Assembly: GCA_016720465.1 (NCBI GenBank)
Contig: JADKKO010000001.1
Location: 434,001 to 498,000, forward strand
Origin: Holophagaceae bacterium
GTDB taxonomy: Bacteria > Acidobacteriota > Holophagae > Holophagales > Holophagaceae
Reading direction: 5' to 3'
Length of the DNA stretch: 64,000 nt
Shown: positions 6,873 to 15,564 of the stretch, one piece after another
How positions within the stretch are numbered: position 1 is the first letter of the stretch
Layout: each line of letters starts with the position of its first letter
Notes under the pieces: generated by a model
Told to the model about the DNA's origin: nothing
Database searches by the model: none
What the model saw: only the letters and a program-made list of their open reading frames with translations
Program-made: the position numbers and the translations under genes

Positions 6873-7687
6873 CACGGATGGGTTTTGGCGCCGCGGCGCA
6901 CCAGTTGCTCATTCCGCTGCCAGATCAGGCGCAGGCCTTCAAGGGTGAGGTCGGATTCCACATGGTGGATGTGGCGGCTCGATTCCGAGATGACTTTCGC
7001 GAGGCCGCCCGTCGCCACCACCGTCGCGCCGGGATGTTCCACCAGCAACCGCTCCAGGATTCCGTCCACCAGGCCCACGTAGCCATAGAAGATGCCCGAC
7101 TGCATGGCTTGCACGGTGTTGCGCCCCACAAGCCGCTCGGGCTCGGTGATCTCGATGCGCGGCAGCCGCGAGGCCCGCTGAAACAGAGCTTCCGCGCTGA
7201 TCTTCAGGCCCGGCGCGATGAGTCCGCCCAGGTATTCCTTCCGGTCGTTCACCACATCGAAGGTCGTGGCGGTGCCGAAATCCACCGTGATGAGGGGCGC
7301 GCCGTATTTCTCGATGCCCGCCACCGCGTTCACCAGACGGTCCGCGCCCAGCTCAGACGGATTCTCGATCAGGACTTTAAGGCCCGTCTTCACGCCGGGC
7401 TCGATCCACAGGGGCTCCACGTCGAAGTAGGTGCGCGCCCAGCTCTGCAGGACCGGGTGGAGTGGCGGCACCACGGAGGAAATCACCAGATGCTTGATCT
7501 GGGAGGGTTCCAGGTCCTGGTGCCGGAACAGCGCTAGGGTCGACAGCCCGTATTCATCGGCGGTGCGCTCCCGCGAGGTGGCCAGCCGCCACGAACACAT
7601 GAGCGGCGCCTTCGCTCCCTTCGAGAGGTCGAAGACCCCCAGAACGATGTTGGTGTTGCCGACGTCGACAGCGAGAAGCAGGCTCAT
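6872..7687 (-). CDS. coaX: Type III pantothenate kinase
   Basis: Phosphorylates pantothenate in the first step of coenzyme A synthesis. The ATG at 7687 gives 271 aa and places the ASKHA-fold phosphate-1 motif DVGNTN at residues 7-12, as expected; open frame extends upstream but has no family similarity. Further signatures are GADRLVNAVAG (about 108-118), VDFGTATTFDVV (about 128-139) and GGLIAPGL. Type III kinases need a monovalent cation and are not feedback-inhibited by CoA. It forms a two-gene operon with birA; I see no other pantothenate kinase in the window. Confidence 0.95.
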   Translation of the reverse strand: MSLLLAVDVGNTNIVLGVFDLSKGAKAPLMCSWRLATSRERTADEYGLSTLALFRHQDLEPSQIKHLVISSVVPPLHPVLQSWARTYFDVEPLWIEPGVKTGLKVLIENPSELGADRLVNAVAGIEKYGAPLITVDFGTATTFDVVNDRKEYLGGLIAPGLKISAEALFQRASRLPRIEITEPERLVGRNTVQAMQSGIFYGYVGLVDGILERLLVEHPGATVVATGGLAKVISESSRHIHHVESDLTLEGLRLIWQRNEQLVRRGAKTHP

Positions 7688-8254
7688 GGAAATAGTTTGC
7701 CAGATCGGAGTGGCCTGTGGCCTGCGGGCGGCGGACGGATGCCAGGTTGCGGTCATTCCCATAAGAAACAATTTCACCGCCAAGACGCCATATATCAATT
7801 CGTCTCCGGGCATCGGCTGAGCCGATACCGGGAAGTGCGCCAAGAAAAGGAATTCCTGATTTCCCACGGACCTCAGCCGGTTATCGCTTGGCACCAACAA
7901 CGTGAAAAGGGCCATGAATCCACAGATTCCACCGATTACACAGATTGAATGATGCGAAAGGTGGAGAAATGAAGGTTGCTCTTGGCAGGGAGCATGGGCC
8001 GACCCCGGCCCTGCCGGGGCCGCGCGACCTCGTCGTGCGGGTTTTCAGGGCGGCGGCGCTTCCGCACCAAAGGCGGGAGGGAGGAGATTACCCCTTCCGG
8101 GCCGACGACACTTGGGAATCTGTGGAATCTGAGGAATCTGTGGACAAGCTTTTCATCCTGAAAAACAGGTGGCTGAACTTGGTTGGTCATCAGGAAATGG
8201 TATGAACGGGGCGGAACGGATCCCCCCTGATGTCCAGGGACCGAATGAGACCAT
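7688..8254. other. 567-bp intergenic stretch with no convincing gene
   Basis: It lies upstream of coaX and downstream of the ABC-F gene (both minus strand). The only open frames (such as 7945-8205 on the plus strand) have no family character and contain the arms of an inverted repeat (7919-8144). The central part (about 7985-8090) is very GC-rich. A coaX promoter should lie just upstream of 7687, but I could not assign boxes with confidence. Confidence 0.6.
7919..8144. repeat. Fold-back element with 28-bp imperfect terminal inverted repeats
   Basis: The left arm 7919-7946 and right arm 8117-8144 match in inverted orientation at 25 of 28 positions. Each arm is itself built from the short motif CACAGATT in near-repeat. 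The interior (170 bp) is GC-rich and non-coding. The layout resembles a MITE-like or REP-like element, but no flanking target duplication was evident by eye. Confidence 0.7.
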
Positions 8255-10237
8255 TCAGCTCTTCGCTGTCTCCAGGGCGCCCTGGGCTTCCTCCCAGGTG
8301 TTCATGGCGTAGGCGAGCTCGGATTCCAGGTTTTTCTGCTCATCCAGCCTGGCCGTGAAGGCCTGCCAGTCGTTGGGATCCATGGCGGCCATCTCCGCGG
8401 TGAGCGCGGCGATTTTCCCTTCCAGTTCGCCTACCTTGACCTCGGCCTCCTGGGCCTTGCGTTCCAGCCGCTTGAAAGCCTTCTGGGCCTCCTTGTCCAC
8501 CAGCCTGGGCTTGGACGAATCCTGAGGCTTGGGACTTGGGGCTTGAGGCTTGGGACTTGGAGCTTGAGACTTGGGACTTGCGCCTTGGGACTTGGGACTG
8601 GGTTCCTCGTCGGGTTCATCCGCCGTGAGGTCCAGGTCCACCCAGTCCTGATTCTCCTCATAGCCGCCCTCGCGGAATTCAGCCTGGCCTTCGTGGATGC
8701 GCAGCAGGCTGTCGGCCACGCGGCCCAGCAGGTAGCGGTCGTGGGTCACCACCACCGCGGCGCCGCTGAAGCTCAGGATGGTGTCCTCCATGGCTTCCAT
8801 GGAAGGGATGTCCATATGGTTGGTGGGCTCGTCCAGCAGCAGCAGGTTCACCCCATCCCGGATAAGCGTGGCGATGCTGAGCCGCGCCCGCTCGCCTCCG
8901 GAAAGCGCCGTGACCGGCTTTTCCACCTCGTCGCCGCGGAAGCTGAACTTGGCCAGGAAGCCCATCACGTCCTGCTTCACCGCGCGTGGATTCACGGCGT
9001 GGATCTGCTGGAACACGTTGTTCCTGGGGTCCAGATTCTTGTGGTGCTGGTCGAAATAGCCGATCTTCACCTGGCTGCCGAGCCGGGCCTGCCCGGTGAT
9101 GAACTGGATTTCTCCCGCGATGGCCTTCAGGAGGGTGGACTTGCCGGTGCCGTTCAGGCCGACGATGCCGAGCTTCTGGCCGCGCTTGATCTGCAGCTGT
9201 TCCAAGGGCTTGTACAGCGGATCGCCGTCCCAGCCCACGCTCGCGTTCTCCAACACCAGCGCCACGTCGCCGCCGCGCGTGGTTTCCGGGAACGAAAACT
9301 TCACTTTCCGCCGGTCCTGGATGGGATTCGCCAGGCGCTCAAGCTTGGCCAAATGGGTGCGGCGGCCCCGCGCCTGCTTGGTGTTCTGGCCCGCGATGTT
9401 GCGGCGGATGTACTCCTCCTGCTTCTTGATGTAGTCCTGCTGACGCTCAAAATGGCGCTCGGCCAGTTCCAGCTCCTGCTCCTTCTTTTCCATGAACTCC
9501 GAATAGTTGCCTTCATAGGCCCGGCTCTTGCCCAGTTCGATTTCCAGGATGCTGGTGGCCGTTTTGTCCAGGAAATAGCGGTCATGGGAGACGACCACCA
9601 CCGTCGCGGCGCTGTCGGCGACGAAATCCTCGAGCCATCGCAGCGAGGGCAGATCCAGGTGGTTGGTGGGCTCGTCCAGCAACAGCAGGTCCTGGCCCTG
9701 CAACACGGCCTTGGCAAGCATCACGCGGCTCTTCTGGCCGCCGCTGAGGGCGTCCACGGGCTTTTCGAACTGGTCCTGGGCGAAGCCCAGCGCCTGCAGA
9801 ATGCTTTCGGCACGGGCGCGGATGCTGAAGCCGTCGAAGCGCTCGAAGGCTTCGGTCACGTCCTGGTAGCGGGCCATGACCGCATCGAGATCCGCGCCGG
9901 CTTCGCTCATCCGATGCTCCAGCTCCCGCATCTCGTGCTGCAGTTTTTCCACGTCGCCGAAGGCCGCGAGGGTTTCTTCGAGGATGGTCCCGCCGGTCTC
10001 CGGCACCAGGTCCTGGGCGTAGTGGCCCAGGCGGATGCCCCGCTCCTTCGTGGGCCGCACCACGGTGCCCTTGTCCGCCTCCAACTGGCCCAGGAGCAGC
10101 TTGAAGATCGTGCTCTTGCCCGCGCCGTTGCGCCCGATGAGGCCCCAGCACTCGCCTTCTTCCAGCGCCCAGGTCACGTCCTTCAGGACCTCGTGGGGGC
10201 CGAAGTTGAGCGAGACATGGTTCAGGGAAGCGAGCAA
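8255..10237 (-). CDS. ABC-F family ATPase (Uup/EttA type)
   Basis: A 660-aa soluble protein with two ATP-binding cassettes and no membrane domain, as in ABC-F translation factors. Cassette 1: Walker A GRNGAGKST (about 36-44), signature LSGGQKSR, Walker B LLLLDEPTNHLD. The linker carries the helical ABC-F domain (about 240-300, charged). Cassette 2: Walker A GLNGTGKST, signature LSGGERAR, Walker B LLLLDEPTNHMD. ABC-F proteins act at the ribosomal E site; Uup-like members have a C-terminal coiled coil, seen here at about 580-655. Between cassette 2 and the coiled coil lies a low-complexity SPK-rich linker coded by a 21-bp tandem repeat. Subfamily assignment is uncertain. Confidence 0.92.
   Translation of the reverse strand: MLASLNHVSLNFGPHEVLKDVTWALEEGECWGLIGRNGAGKSTIFKLLLGQLEADKGTVVRPTKERGIRLGHYAQDLVPETGGTILEETLAAFGDVEKLQHEMRELEHRMSEAGADLDAVMARYQDVTEAFERFDGFSIRARAESILQALGFAQDQFEKPVDALSGGQKSRVMLAKAVLQGQDLLLLDEPTNHLDLPSLRWLEDFVADSAATVVVVSHDRYFLDKTATSILEIELGKSRAYEGNYSEFMEKKEQELELAERHFERQQDYIKKQEEYIRRNIAGQNTKQARGRRTHLAKLERLANPIQDRRKVKFSFPETTRGGDVALVLENASVGWDGDPLYKPLEQLQIKRGQKLGIVGLNGTGKSTLLKAIAGEIQFITGQARLGSQVKIGYFDQHHKNLDPRNNVFQQIHAVNPRAVKQDVMGFLAKFSFRGDEVEKPVTALSGGERARLSIATLIRDGVNLLLLDEPTNHMDIPSMEAMEDTILSFSGAAVVVTHDRYLLGRVADSLLRIHEGQAEFREGGYEENQDWVDLDLTADEPDEEPSPKSQGASPKSQAPSPKPQAPSPKPQDSSKPRLVDKEAQKAFKRLERKAQEAEVKVGELEGKIAALTAEMAAMDPNDWQAFTARLDEQKNLESELAYAMNTWEEAQGALETAKS
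8522..8599 (-). repeat. In-frame 21-bp tandem repeat in the ABC-F gene
   Basis: Four units (21+21+21+15 bp) encode SPKSQGA, SPKSQAP, SPKPQAP, SPKPQ at about residues 547-572, between the second cassette and the C-terminal coiled coil. The period keeps the frame. Units differ at only a few third or second positions, suggesting recent slippage expansion. Confidence 0.9.
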
Positions 10238-10249
10238 GGCGGGTCCGGG

Positions 10250-10363
10250 GAAGTTGAAAAGTTGAAAAGTTGAAAAGTCGAGAAGTTGGGGGCGAGGCTT
10301 AAGCGATGAGAGTTGATATTCGGGGCTGTTGACTTTTAACTTTTTAACTTTTCAACTCCCGAC
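10250..10363. repeat. Fold-back element of GTTGAAAAGTT-type short repeats
   Basis: The left arm (10250-10290) contains three near-copies of GTTGAAAA; the right arm (10328-10363) is the same motif family in inverted orientation. It sits immediately upstream of the ABC-F start codon and downstream of the tRNA-Ala terminator, so it may form the 5' leader of the ABC-F mRNA. A closely similar element lies at 55503-55622. Confidence 0.75.
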
Positions 10364-10377
10364 TTGGCCCAGGCATG

Positions 10378-10401
10378 AAAAAAGCCGCCGTATGGCGGCC
10401 T
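10378..10401 (-). terminator. Rho-independent terminator of tRNA-Ala
   Basis: On the minus strand GCCGCC, loop ATAC, GGCGGC (10399-10384), then six T (10383-10378). It begins 5 bp past the CCA end of tRNA-Ala. Confidence 0.88.
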
Positions 10402-10403
10402 TT

Positions 10404-10479
10404 TGGTGGAGCTTAGCGGGATCGAACCGCTGACCTCTTCCATGCCATGGAAGCGCTCTCCCAGCTGAGCTAAAGCCCC
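10404..10479 (-). tRNA. trnA: tRNA-Ala (anticodon GGC), CCA encoded
   Basis: A 76-nt cloverleaf on the minus strand: acceptor GGGGCTT pairs with AAGCTCC, D-arm includes AGCTCAGCTGGGAGAGC, the anticodon loop ATGGCAT gives GGC, T-loop TTCGATC. The G-T wobble at acceptor position 3-70 fits alanine identity (G3-U70). CCA is at 10406-10404. It has its own promoter and terminator. Confidence 0.97.
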
Positions 10480-10491
10480 AAGGGAACCAGA

Positions 10492-10520
10492 AGTATCGCA
10501 TCAAGCCGCGAATGGTTCAA
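10492..10520 (-). promoter_or_regulatory. Sigma-70-type promoter of tRNA-Ala
   Basis: On the minus strand TTGAAC (10520-10515) and GATACT (10497-10492) are 17 nt apart; the -10 box ends 12 nt before the tRNA 5' end. Confidence 0.7.
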
Positions 10521-10527
10521 GCCCGTT

Positions 10528-12579
10528 TCATGGACCGGAGACCTTCAGCCGCTGGCCCACCTTCACACGGTTGCCGCGCAGTCGGTTCCATTCCCGGAGC
10601 TTGGCGGCGGTGGTCCCATACATGGAGGCGATGGAAAAAAGGGTCTCCCGACGGCGGACCGTGTGCGTCCGGTCTGGACGGGCGGGCGCCGTGGCCGGGG
10701 CGGTCGCGGGCCTGGATGGCCTCGGACCAGGCGCGTCGGGCAGGTGGATGGCGGTGCCGGCGGCCAGTCCGCGGGCGGCGTCGGGATTCAGCGCCACCAG
10801 TTCAGACAAGGGCACTCCGAAAGCCTGCGCGATGCTCGCCAGGCTATCCCCGGAGCGGGCCTGGTAGTAGCGAGGCACCGAGGCGCTGTTGGAACTGGTT
10901 GGAAGTTCCGTGCGAGGATCGGTGCTCGCAGTGGATGGTGCGACGGCGGGTTGGGCAGGCCGAGAAGCGGCCGACGGAGTTGCCGCCGCGATGGGCCTGG
11001 CCGGTGCCGGAGCGCTGGCCGGGGCAGCCGGAGCCTTGATCTCCGCATCCCCGGGAAGGCGCGGAAGCGAAGGCAGGGGCTGGTCGCCGAGAATCCTGGC
11101 GCGCTCTTCCCGCGGAAGGAGATCCTTGCCGTCGATGGGAATCGCCGAGGGCGGGGGCACCTGGATCCGGCGTCCGCGCTTGAACTGGGACCTGCTCATA
11201 TCGTTGGTGGCGAGCAGATCGTCCTCGCTCACCTTGAAACGGGAGGCTACCGTGGAAACCGTGTCCCCCCGGCGGATGACATAGCTCCTGAATTCCAGGA
11301 GCTGCTGGCGCGGCAGCCGGGCCAGGGCCCGGGCCGTGGGCGCGGCCAGGGTGGGCGGCACCCGCAGGGTGTAGCGGCCGGGCGGAGTGGTGGCCCGGAG
11401 CAGCTCGGGATTCAGTTCGCGGAGGGTTCCGACGTCGGTGCCCGCGAGCCGGGCGATGACCGTGAGGCTGGTCTGCCGCTCGATCTCGACGGTCTCAAAA
11501 ACGTAAGGGCGCAACTGGGCCACGTTCAGGCCGTAGCGCTCCGGGAAACGGCCCACGAGGATGGCTGCGCAGAGCGAAGGCACATAATTTTTCGTCTCGT
11601 TGCGGAGGAAGCGGGAGCGGTAGATGTCCCAATAATTGCGTGTGCCCAGGGCCTGGATGGCCCGTTCGGGCGTGAGGGGGCCGGCGTTGTAGCCCGCCAG
11701 GGCCAGATACCAGTCTCCGCTCACTTCGCGGAGCCTTTTCAGGTATCGGGCCGCGGCGCGGGTGGCCTTCACGGGGTCGCGGCGCTCTTCCAGCCAGGCG
11801 TTGCCCGTGAGCCCGTAGATGCGGCCCGTGGAGCGGATGAATTGCCACATGCCCACCGCTGCGGCGCGGCTCCGGGCCTCGTTGCGGAAGCCTGATTCGA
11901 TGACGGCCAGGTAGGCCAGATCCTGGGGGATCCCTTCTTCGGCGAACACCTGGCGGATCATGGGCATCCACTGCGAGGCCCGGGAAAGGGCGTTCTCGAT
12001 GAACCCGCGCTTTTCAGTGGTGAAGGTGTGCACGAGGCCCAGCACCTTGCTGTTCAGGTCGATGGGAAAATCGAATACGGCGCCCTTCTCGGCCGACTTC
12101 ACTTTTTCCTGCTCGGCCCGCAGGTCTTCGCCGCTGAGCGTGATGACTTCTTCGGTCACCAGCAGTCCCGGTTCAGGCCCGGCGGGGGCTTCCACTTCCT
12201 CGGTTTCGAGCTGTTTTTGAACCTGGTGAAGCCGTTCCAGCAGCGCGAGCACCTCGGGCTTTGTCAGAGTTCCGTCGGGCCAATCCGCCGTCAGGACCTC
12301 GGCCTCGTCGCAGCGCTCCGAGGCCGTGTCCCAATCTTCTTCGCCCTCGACTTTGACCGCTGCTTCAGCCGCCTCCACCAGCGCCTTGAGGCGAGGTATG
12401 CCGGTCAACGCCGCGAATTTCGGATCGTGCGTGGTTTGAACGGATGATGCCTCGGAGGGGGCCGCCGGCACTGTCGACTTGACCACGGTGGGTTGCAGGA
12501 CCGCGGGAACCTGGCTTCCCAGGGGTGCGCCTGCCGCCAGCAAGAGCGCCAGGGAGGGTCCGCCAAGCCCCCGCTTCAT
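10528..12579 (-). CDS. MltD-like lytic transglycosylase with three LysM domains
   Basis: Cleaves peptidoglycan glycan strands. Start ATG at 12579 is preceded by AGGTGG; a GTG four codons upstream is the alternative. A signal peptide (MKRGLGGPSLALLLAAGAPL) leads to a variable helical region (about 40-190), then the SLT domain (about 200-340) with catalytic Glu228 in AVIESGF, followed by AVGMWQFI, GNAWLEERRDP and ALAGYNAGP. Three C-terminal LysM modules that bind glycan chains are visible: SYVIRRGDTVSTVA, YYQARSGDSLASIA and HTVRRRETLFSIA, separated by Ala/Pro-rich linkers. Length (683 aa) exceeds E. coli MltD (452 aa) through the N-terminal region and linkers. It lies 12 bp after gcvH and may be cotranscribed. 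Confidence 0.92.
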   Translation of the reverse strand: MKRGLGGPSLALLLAAGAPLGSQVPAVLQPTVVKSTVPAAPSEASSVQTTHDPKFAALTGIPRLKALVEAAEAAVKVEGEEDWDTASERCDEAEVLTADWPDGTLTKPEVLALLERLHQVQKQLETEEVEAPAGPEPGLLVTEEVITLSGEDLRAEQEKVKSAEKGAVFDFPIDLNSKVLGLVHTFTTEKRGFIENALSRASQWMPMIRQVFAEEGIPQDLAYLAVIESGFRNEARSRAAAVGMWQFIRSTGRIYGLTGNAWLEERRDPVKATRAAARYLKRLREVSGDWYLALAGYNAGPLTPERAIQALGTRNYWDIYRSRFLRNETKNYVPSLCAAILVGRFPERYGLNVAQLRPYVFETVEIERQTSLTVIARLAGTDVGTLRELNPELLRATTPPGRYTLRVPPTLAAPTARALARLPRQQLLEFRSYVIRRGDTVSTVASRFKVSEDDLLATNDMSRSQFKRGRRIQVPPPSAIPIDGKDLLPREERARILGDQPLPSLPRLPGDAEIKAPAAPASAPAPARPIAAATPSAASRPAQPAVAPSTASTDPRTELPTSSNSASVPRYYQARSGDSLASIAQAFGVPLSELVALNPDAARGLAAGTAIHLPDAPGPRPSRPATAPATAPARPDRTHTVRRRETLFSIASMYGTTAAKLREWNRLRGNRVKVGQRLKVSGP

Positions 12580-12591
12580 CAAAAACGCCAC

Positions 12592-12978
12592 CTAGTGGCT
12601 TTCCGATCCCACCAGCGCTTCGTAGGCGGTGGCGTCCAGCAGGTCCGCGGGGAGCTCCCCCGCAAGTTGGAGTTTGACCATCCAGCCTTTGCCGTAGGGA
12701 TCCTCGTTCACATATTCCGGATGGTCGGCCAGATCGCTGTTCAGTTCGGTGACGGTTCCGCTGGCTGGCGCCAGGAGTTCAGAAACGGTCTTCACTGATT
12801 CCACGGTGCCGAATTCCTCCCCAGCCGCCAGATCGCCACCCACTTCCGGCAGATCCACGAACACCACGTCCCCCAACGCTTCCTGGGCGTAGTGGGTGAT
12901 GCCCACCAGCGCGGTTCCGTTCCCCTGGACCCTGATCCACTCGTGGTCCTTGGTGTACTTGAGGTCTGCGGGATACAT
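12592..12978 (-). CDS. gcvH: Glycine cleavage system H protein
   Basis: The lipoyl carrier that shuttles the aminomethyl group between the P, T and L proteins of glycine cleavage. 128 aa, normal size. The lipoylation site is Lys63 in FGTVESVKTVSEL, with the preceding GITHYAQEALGDVVFVDLPE strongly conserved. It lies 71 bp after gcvT on the same strand; gcvP is not in the window, and lpd is not seen either, so the rest of the complex is encoded elsewhere. Confidence 0.97.
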   Translation of the reverse strand: MYPADLKYTKDHEWIRVQGNGTALVGITHYAQEALGDVVFVDLPEVGGDLAAGEEFGTVESVKTVSELLAPASGTVTELNSDLADHPEYVNEDPYGKGWMVKLQLAGELPADLLDATAYEALVGSESH

Positions 12979-13049
12979 GAAGCCTCCGAAGCTGGAATGT
13001 CAGTGTAAGGGATCTGGGAGCTGGGCTCTAGGCCATGGGCGCTGGAGGA

Positions 13050-14156
13050 TCACTTCTTCCGTTTGTAGAAAGGCGTGGGGATGATCTCCGCTTCGACCTC
13101 GCGGCCGCGGATGTCGATGCCGATCCTGCCCCCGACGGCGGACATCCCGGCGGGAACGTAGGCTAATCCGATGTTCGCGCCGATGGTTGGGCAGGGACCG
13201 CCGCTGGTGACATAGCCGATGCGCTGGCCATCCTTCACCACCGACATGCCATCCCGCGCGATGTCGCGTTTTTCGGCGGTCCGGAAGCCCACGACCTTCC
13301 GGTGGAGGCCCTGGGCCTTCGCGGCCAGCAGCGCCTTCTTGCCGATGAAATCCGCTTCCTTGTCCAGCTTGACGATCCACCCCAGGCCCGCTTCCAGCGC
13401 GTTGGTGGTGTCGTTGATCTCATGTCCGTACAGGGACATCCTGCATTCGAGCCGCAAGGTGTTGCGGGCGCCAAGCCCAGCGGGGATCAAGCCCAGCGGG
13501 GCGCCGGCAGCCAGGACCGCATGCCAGATTGTTTCTGCGGCCCCGGGCACCACGTAGATCTCGAAGCCGTCCTCACCGGTATAACCCGTCCGGCTGACCA
13601 GGGCCGGAAGGCCAGCGACGTGGCCGTGGCGGAAATGGTAGTAGCCGATTTCAGCCAGCGCGATGTCCGTGAGCGGCTGGAGGATTTTCTCCGAAAGGGG
13701 GCCCTGGAGCGCCACCTCGGCGGTGGCATCGCTCTCGTTGGTGACGCGGACTTCGAAACCCGTCGTGTGCTCAAGGGCCCAGTGGAAATCCTTCTCGATA
13801 TTCCCTGCATTCACCACGAGCAGGTATTCGTCGTCCCTCTCCCTGTAGATCAGCAGATCGTCCACGAAGGTGCCGTTCTCGTAGAGAAAGGCCGTGTAAT
13901 GGATCTGGCCGTTGGCCAGGCCCGCCACATCGTTCGGTGTCAGGTGCTGGAGGTAGTTCAGCGCATCCTTCCCGGCCACGCGCAATTCGCCCATGTGGCT
14001 GACGTCGAACAGCCCAGCCTTGGTGCGCACGGCCTCGTGTTCCGCCAGGATGCCCGCCGGATACTGCACAGGCATGTCCCAACCGCCGAAATCCACCATT
14101 TTTGCCCCCAGGGCCCGGTGGGCGGCATTCAAGGGCGTCTTTTTTATCTCGGACAT
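13050..14156 (-). CDS. gcvT: Glycine cleavage system T protein (aminomethyltransferase)
   Basis: Transfers the methylene group from the H protein to tetrahydrofolate, releasing ammonia. The ATG at 14156 follows GGAGG by a proper distance and gives 368 aa, the usual size. Signatures: FGGWDMPVQYPAGILAEHEAVRT, GLFDVSHMGE (about 43-52), the folate-region RTGYTGEDGFEIY (about 188-200) and the C-terminal GYVTSGGPCPTIGANIGLAYVP. The intergenic gap to the divergent gene at 14202 is only 45 bp, too short for a glycine riboswitch. First gene of a gcvT-gcvH-mltD-like group. Confidence 0.97.
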   Translation of the reverse strand: MSEIKKTPLNAAHRALGAKMVDFGGWDMPVQYPAGILAEHEAVRTKAGLFDVSHMGELRVAGKDALNYLQHLTPNDVAGLANGQIHYTAFLYENGTFVDDLLIYRERDDEYLLVVNAGNIEKDFHWALEHTTGFEVRVTNESDATAEVALQGPLSEKILQPLTDIALAEIGYYHFRHGHVAGLPALVSRTGYTGEDGFEIYVVPGAAETIWHAVLAAGAPLGLIPAGLGARNTLRLECRMSLYGHEINDTTNALEAGLGWIVKLDKEADFIGKKALLAAKAQGLHRKVVGFRTAEKRDIARDGMSVVKDGQRIGYVTSGGPCPTIGANIGLAYVPAGMSAVGGRIGIDIRGREVEAEIIPTPFYKRKK

Positions 14157-14201
14157 GGAACCTCCATCTACTTCAGAGTAGCAATAGTTGAGGAACAACC
14201 C

Positions 14202-14699
14202 ATGCGACGCTCGATGCTACTTGTGATCTCGGTCATGCCGCTCATGGCCATGGCGCCCCAGGGCCCGGTTTCCGCCCGGATTTCCAGGGCCTCGGTGCTG
14301 TTCGGCCCTGGAATCATCAAGGACCGAAGCGGCGAAACCCCTGCCCCGGCATTCAAGCCCAAGCTCAACGGCAGCCTCCAACTGGAGGGCCTGAATGCCA
14401 GGACCACCCCCCGCTTCCGCTTCTGGCTGGTGAAGGCAGGCGATGAAGGCAGGTTGAAAAGGGCCTCGCCCGGCTCCGTGAAGGCAAAAGCCTTGGCCGT
14501 CGTCCCCGCAGCCACCGGCATCAAGGCTGAAAACGGGTATTCCTTCGAGGTGCATTGGCCCAAAGGCGCCGTGGAGCCTGAGGACCGCCTGTTTGTGGAG
14601 GTTTTTCTCGGCCGCCGCCGGGCGGCCACGGCCATTTCACCCATCCAATCGCTGTTCCTGCCGGCATCGCGGCCCCGAGACAACGAAGAAAAAAGCTGA
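14202..14699 (+). CDS. Small exported protein of unknown function
   Basis: 165 aa; the ATG at 14202 follows a GAGGA ribosome-binding stretch. The N-terminus (MRRSMLLVISVMPLMAMAPQ) is a signal peptide, so the protein is probably periplasmic. The remainder is rich in Pro, Arg and Ala, with no Cys and no recognised family. Predicted beta segments at about 55-75 (LNGSLQLEGLNARTTPRFRFW) and 120-140 (YSFEVHWPKGAVEPEDRLFVEV). It is divergent from gcvT and 42 bp upstream of an orphan response regulator on the same strand, with which it may be cotranscribed. Confidence 0.7.
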   Translation: MRRSMLLVISVMPLMAMAPQGPVSARISRASVLFGPGIIKDRSGETPAPAFKPKLNGSLQLEGLNARTTPRFRFWLVKAGDEGRLKRASPGSVKAKALAVVPAATGIKAENGYSFEVHWPKGAVEPEDRLFVEVFLGRRRAATAISPIQSLFLPASRPRDNEEKS

Positions 14700-14741
14700 T
14701 CCAATGATCCAGACCCCCCTTCGAAGAACCGTTCTGTCCAC

Positions 14742-15479
14742 ATGGCAGCCCCTCCTCCAAACCATCTCCAATCCCCTGACGATGGCCTCGCCCTGCCGAG
14801 AATCTTCGTGGTCGAGGACGAGCCCAGCCTCCGCAATCTCCTGGTGTCGGACCTGGCCGCGGAAGGCTATTGCCTGGAAGGCTTCAACGACGGGATTCCC
14901 GCCCTGCTGCGCCATCGCGAGCAACCCGCCGACCTGCTGATCCTCGACCTCATGCTGCCCGAGATGGACGGGTTCCAGGCGCTCCGCTCCCTGAGGGACT
15001 CCGGGGATGACACGCCCGTGCTGATCCTCACGGCCCGCGGGGAGGAACCCGCGCGGGTCCAGGGGTTCCTCCTCGGCGCGGATGACTACCTCGTCAAGCC
15101 GTTCTCCATCCTGGAGCTCCTGGGCCGGGTCAAAGCGATCCTCCGCCGCACGCGGAAGCTGGCGGAATCCAAGGTGACGCGGCTTTCCTCAGGCCCCTTC
15201 CTGCTGGACCGGGTCCGCATGGAGATCCTCCTCCACGGCGAGAAATTGGACCTGGGCGTCCAGAGGGTCCGCCTGCTGGAAGTGCTTTGGCGCCGCCCTG
15301 GGCACACGCTTGCCCGCGCCGAATTGCTGAATCTGGCCTGGGAACCCGACGCGCGCCCCGGCCTCCGGACCGTCGATGTGCACATCGGCCAGCTCCGCAA
15401 GCAATTGGGCGAAAAGTGGATCGTCACGGTGGAGGGCCTGGGCTACCGCTGGACGGAACCCGTGGAACCGCTGGACTGA
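14742..15479 (+). CDS. OmpR/PhoB-family response regulator, no kinase nearby
   Basis: 245 aa. Receiver domain about 20-132: acidic pair VVEDE, phosphoacceptor Asp69 in LLILDLMLPEMDG, Thr in LILTARG, Lys in YLVKPF. Winged-helix domain about 145-240: RRPGHTLARAELLNLAW and the recognition helix TVDVHIGQLRKQLG, then IVTVEGLGYRW. The start is uncertain: the ATG at 14742 has a weak ribosome-binding site and the first 18 residues are not part of the fold. No histidine kinase is adjacent, so it is an orphan regulator in this window. Confidence 0.9.
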   Translation: MAAPPPNHLQSPDDGLALPRIFVVEDEPSLRNLLVSDLAAEGYCLEGFNDGIPALLRHREQPADLLILDLMLPEMDGFQALRSLRDSGDDTPVLILTARGEEPARVQGFLLGADDYLVKPFSILELLGRVKAILRRTRKLAESKVTRLSSGPFLLDRVRMEILLHGEKLDLGVQRVRLLEVLWRRPGHTLARAELLNLAWEPDARPGLRTVDVHIGQLRKQLGEKWIVTVEGLGYRWTEPVEPLD

Positions 15480-15505
15480 GGCGCTCGCGCTGATGCAAAT
15501 CGAAA

Positions 15506-15535
15506 GGAGGGAAGGCCTTCTGGGCGCTTCCCTCC
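15506..15535. terminator. Hairpin between convergent genes, possible bidirectional terminator
   Basis: GGAGGGAAG (15506-15514) pairs perfectly with CTTCCCTCC (15527-15535), loop 12 nt, between the regulator gene stop (15479) and the protease gene stop (15565). No long T-tract on either side, so function as an intrinsic terminator is uncertain. Confidence 0.5.
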
Positions 15536-15564
15536 GGTTGTTCGCGGATTGGCAGGCGCCGGCT

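Noticed and set aside
7945..8205. Open frame in the intergenic region upstream of coaX
   Set aside because: It is built from the fold-back repeat arms and a GC-rich spacer, with no coding signature.
14157..14201. Glycine riboswitch upstream of gcvT
   Set aside because: Only 45 bp separate gcvT from the divergent gene, far too little for the aptamer.
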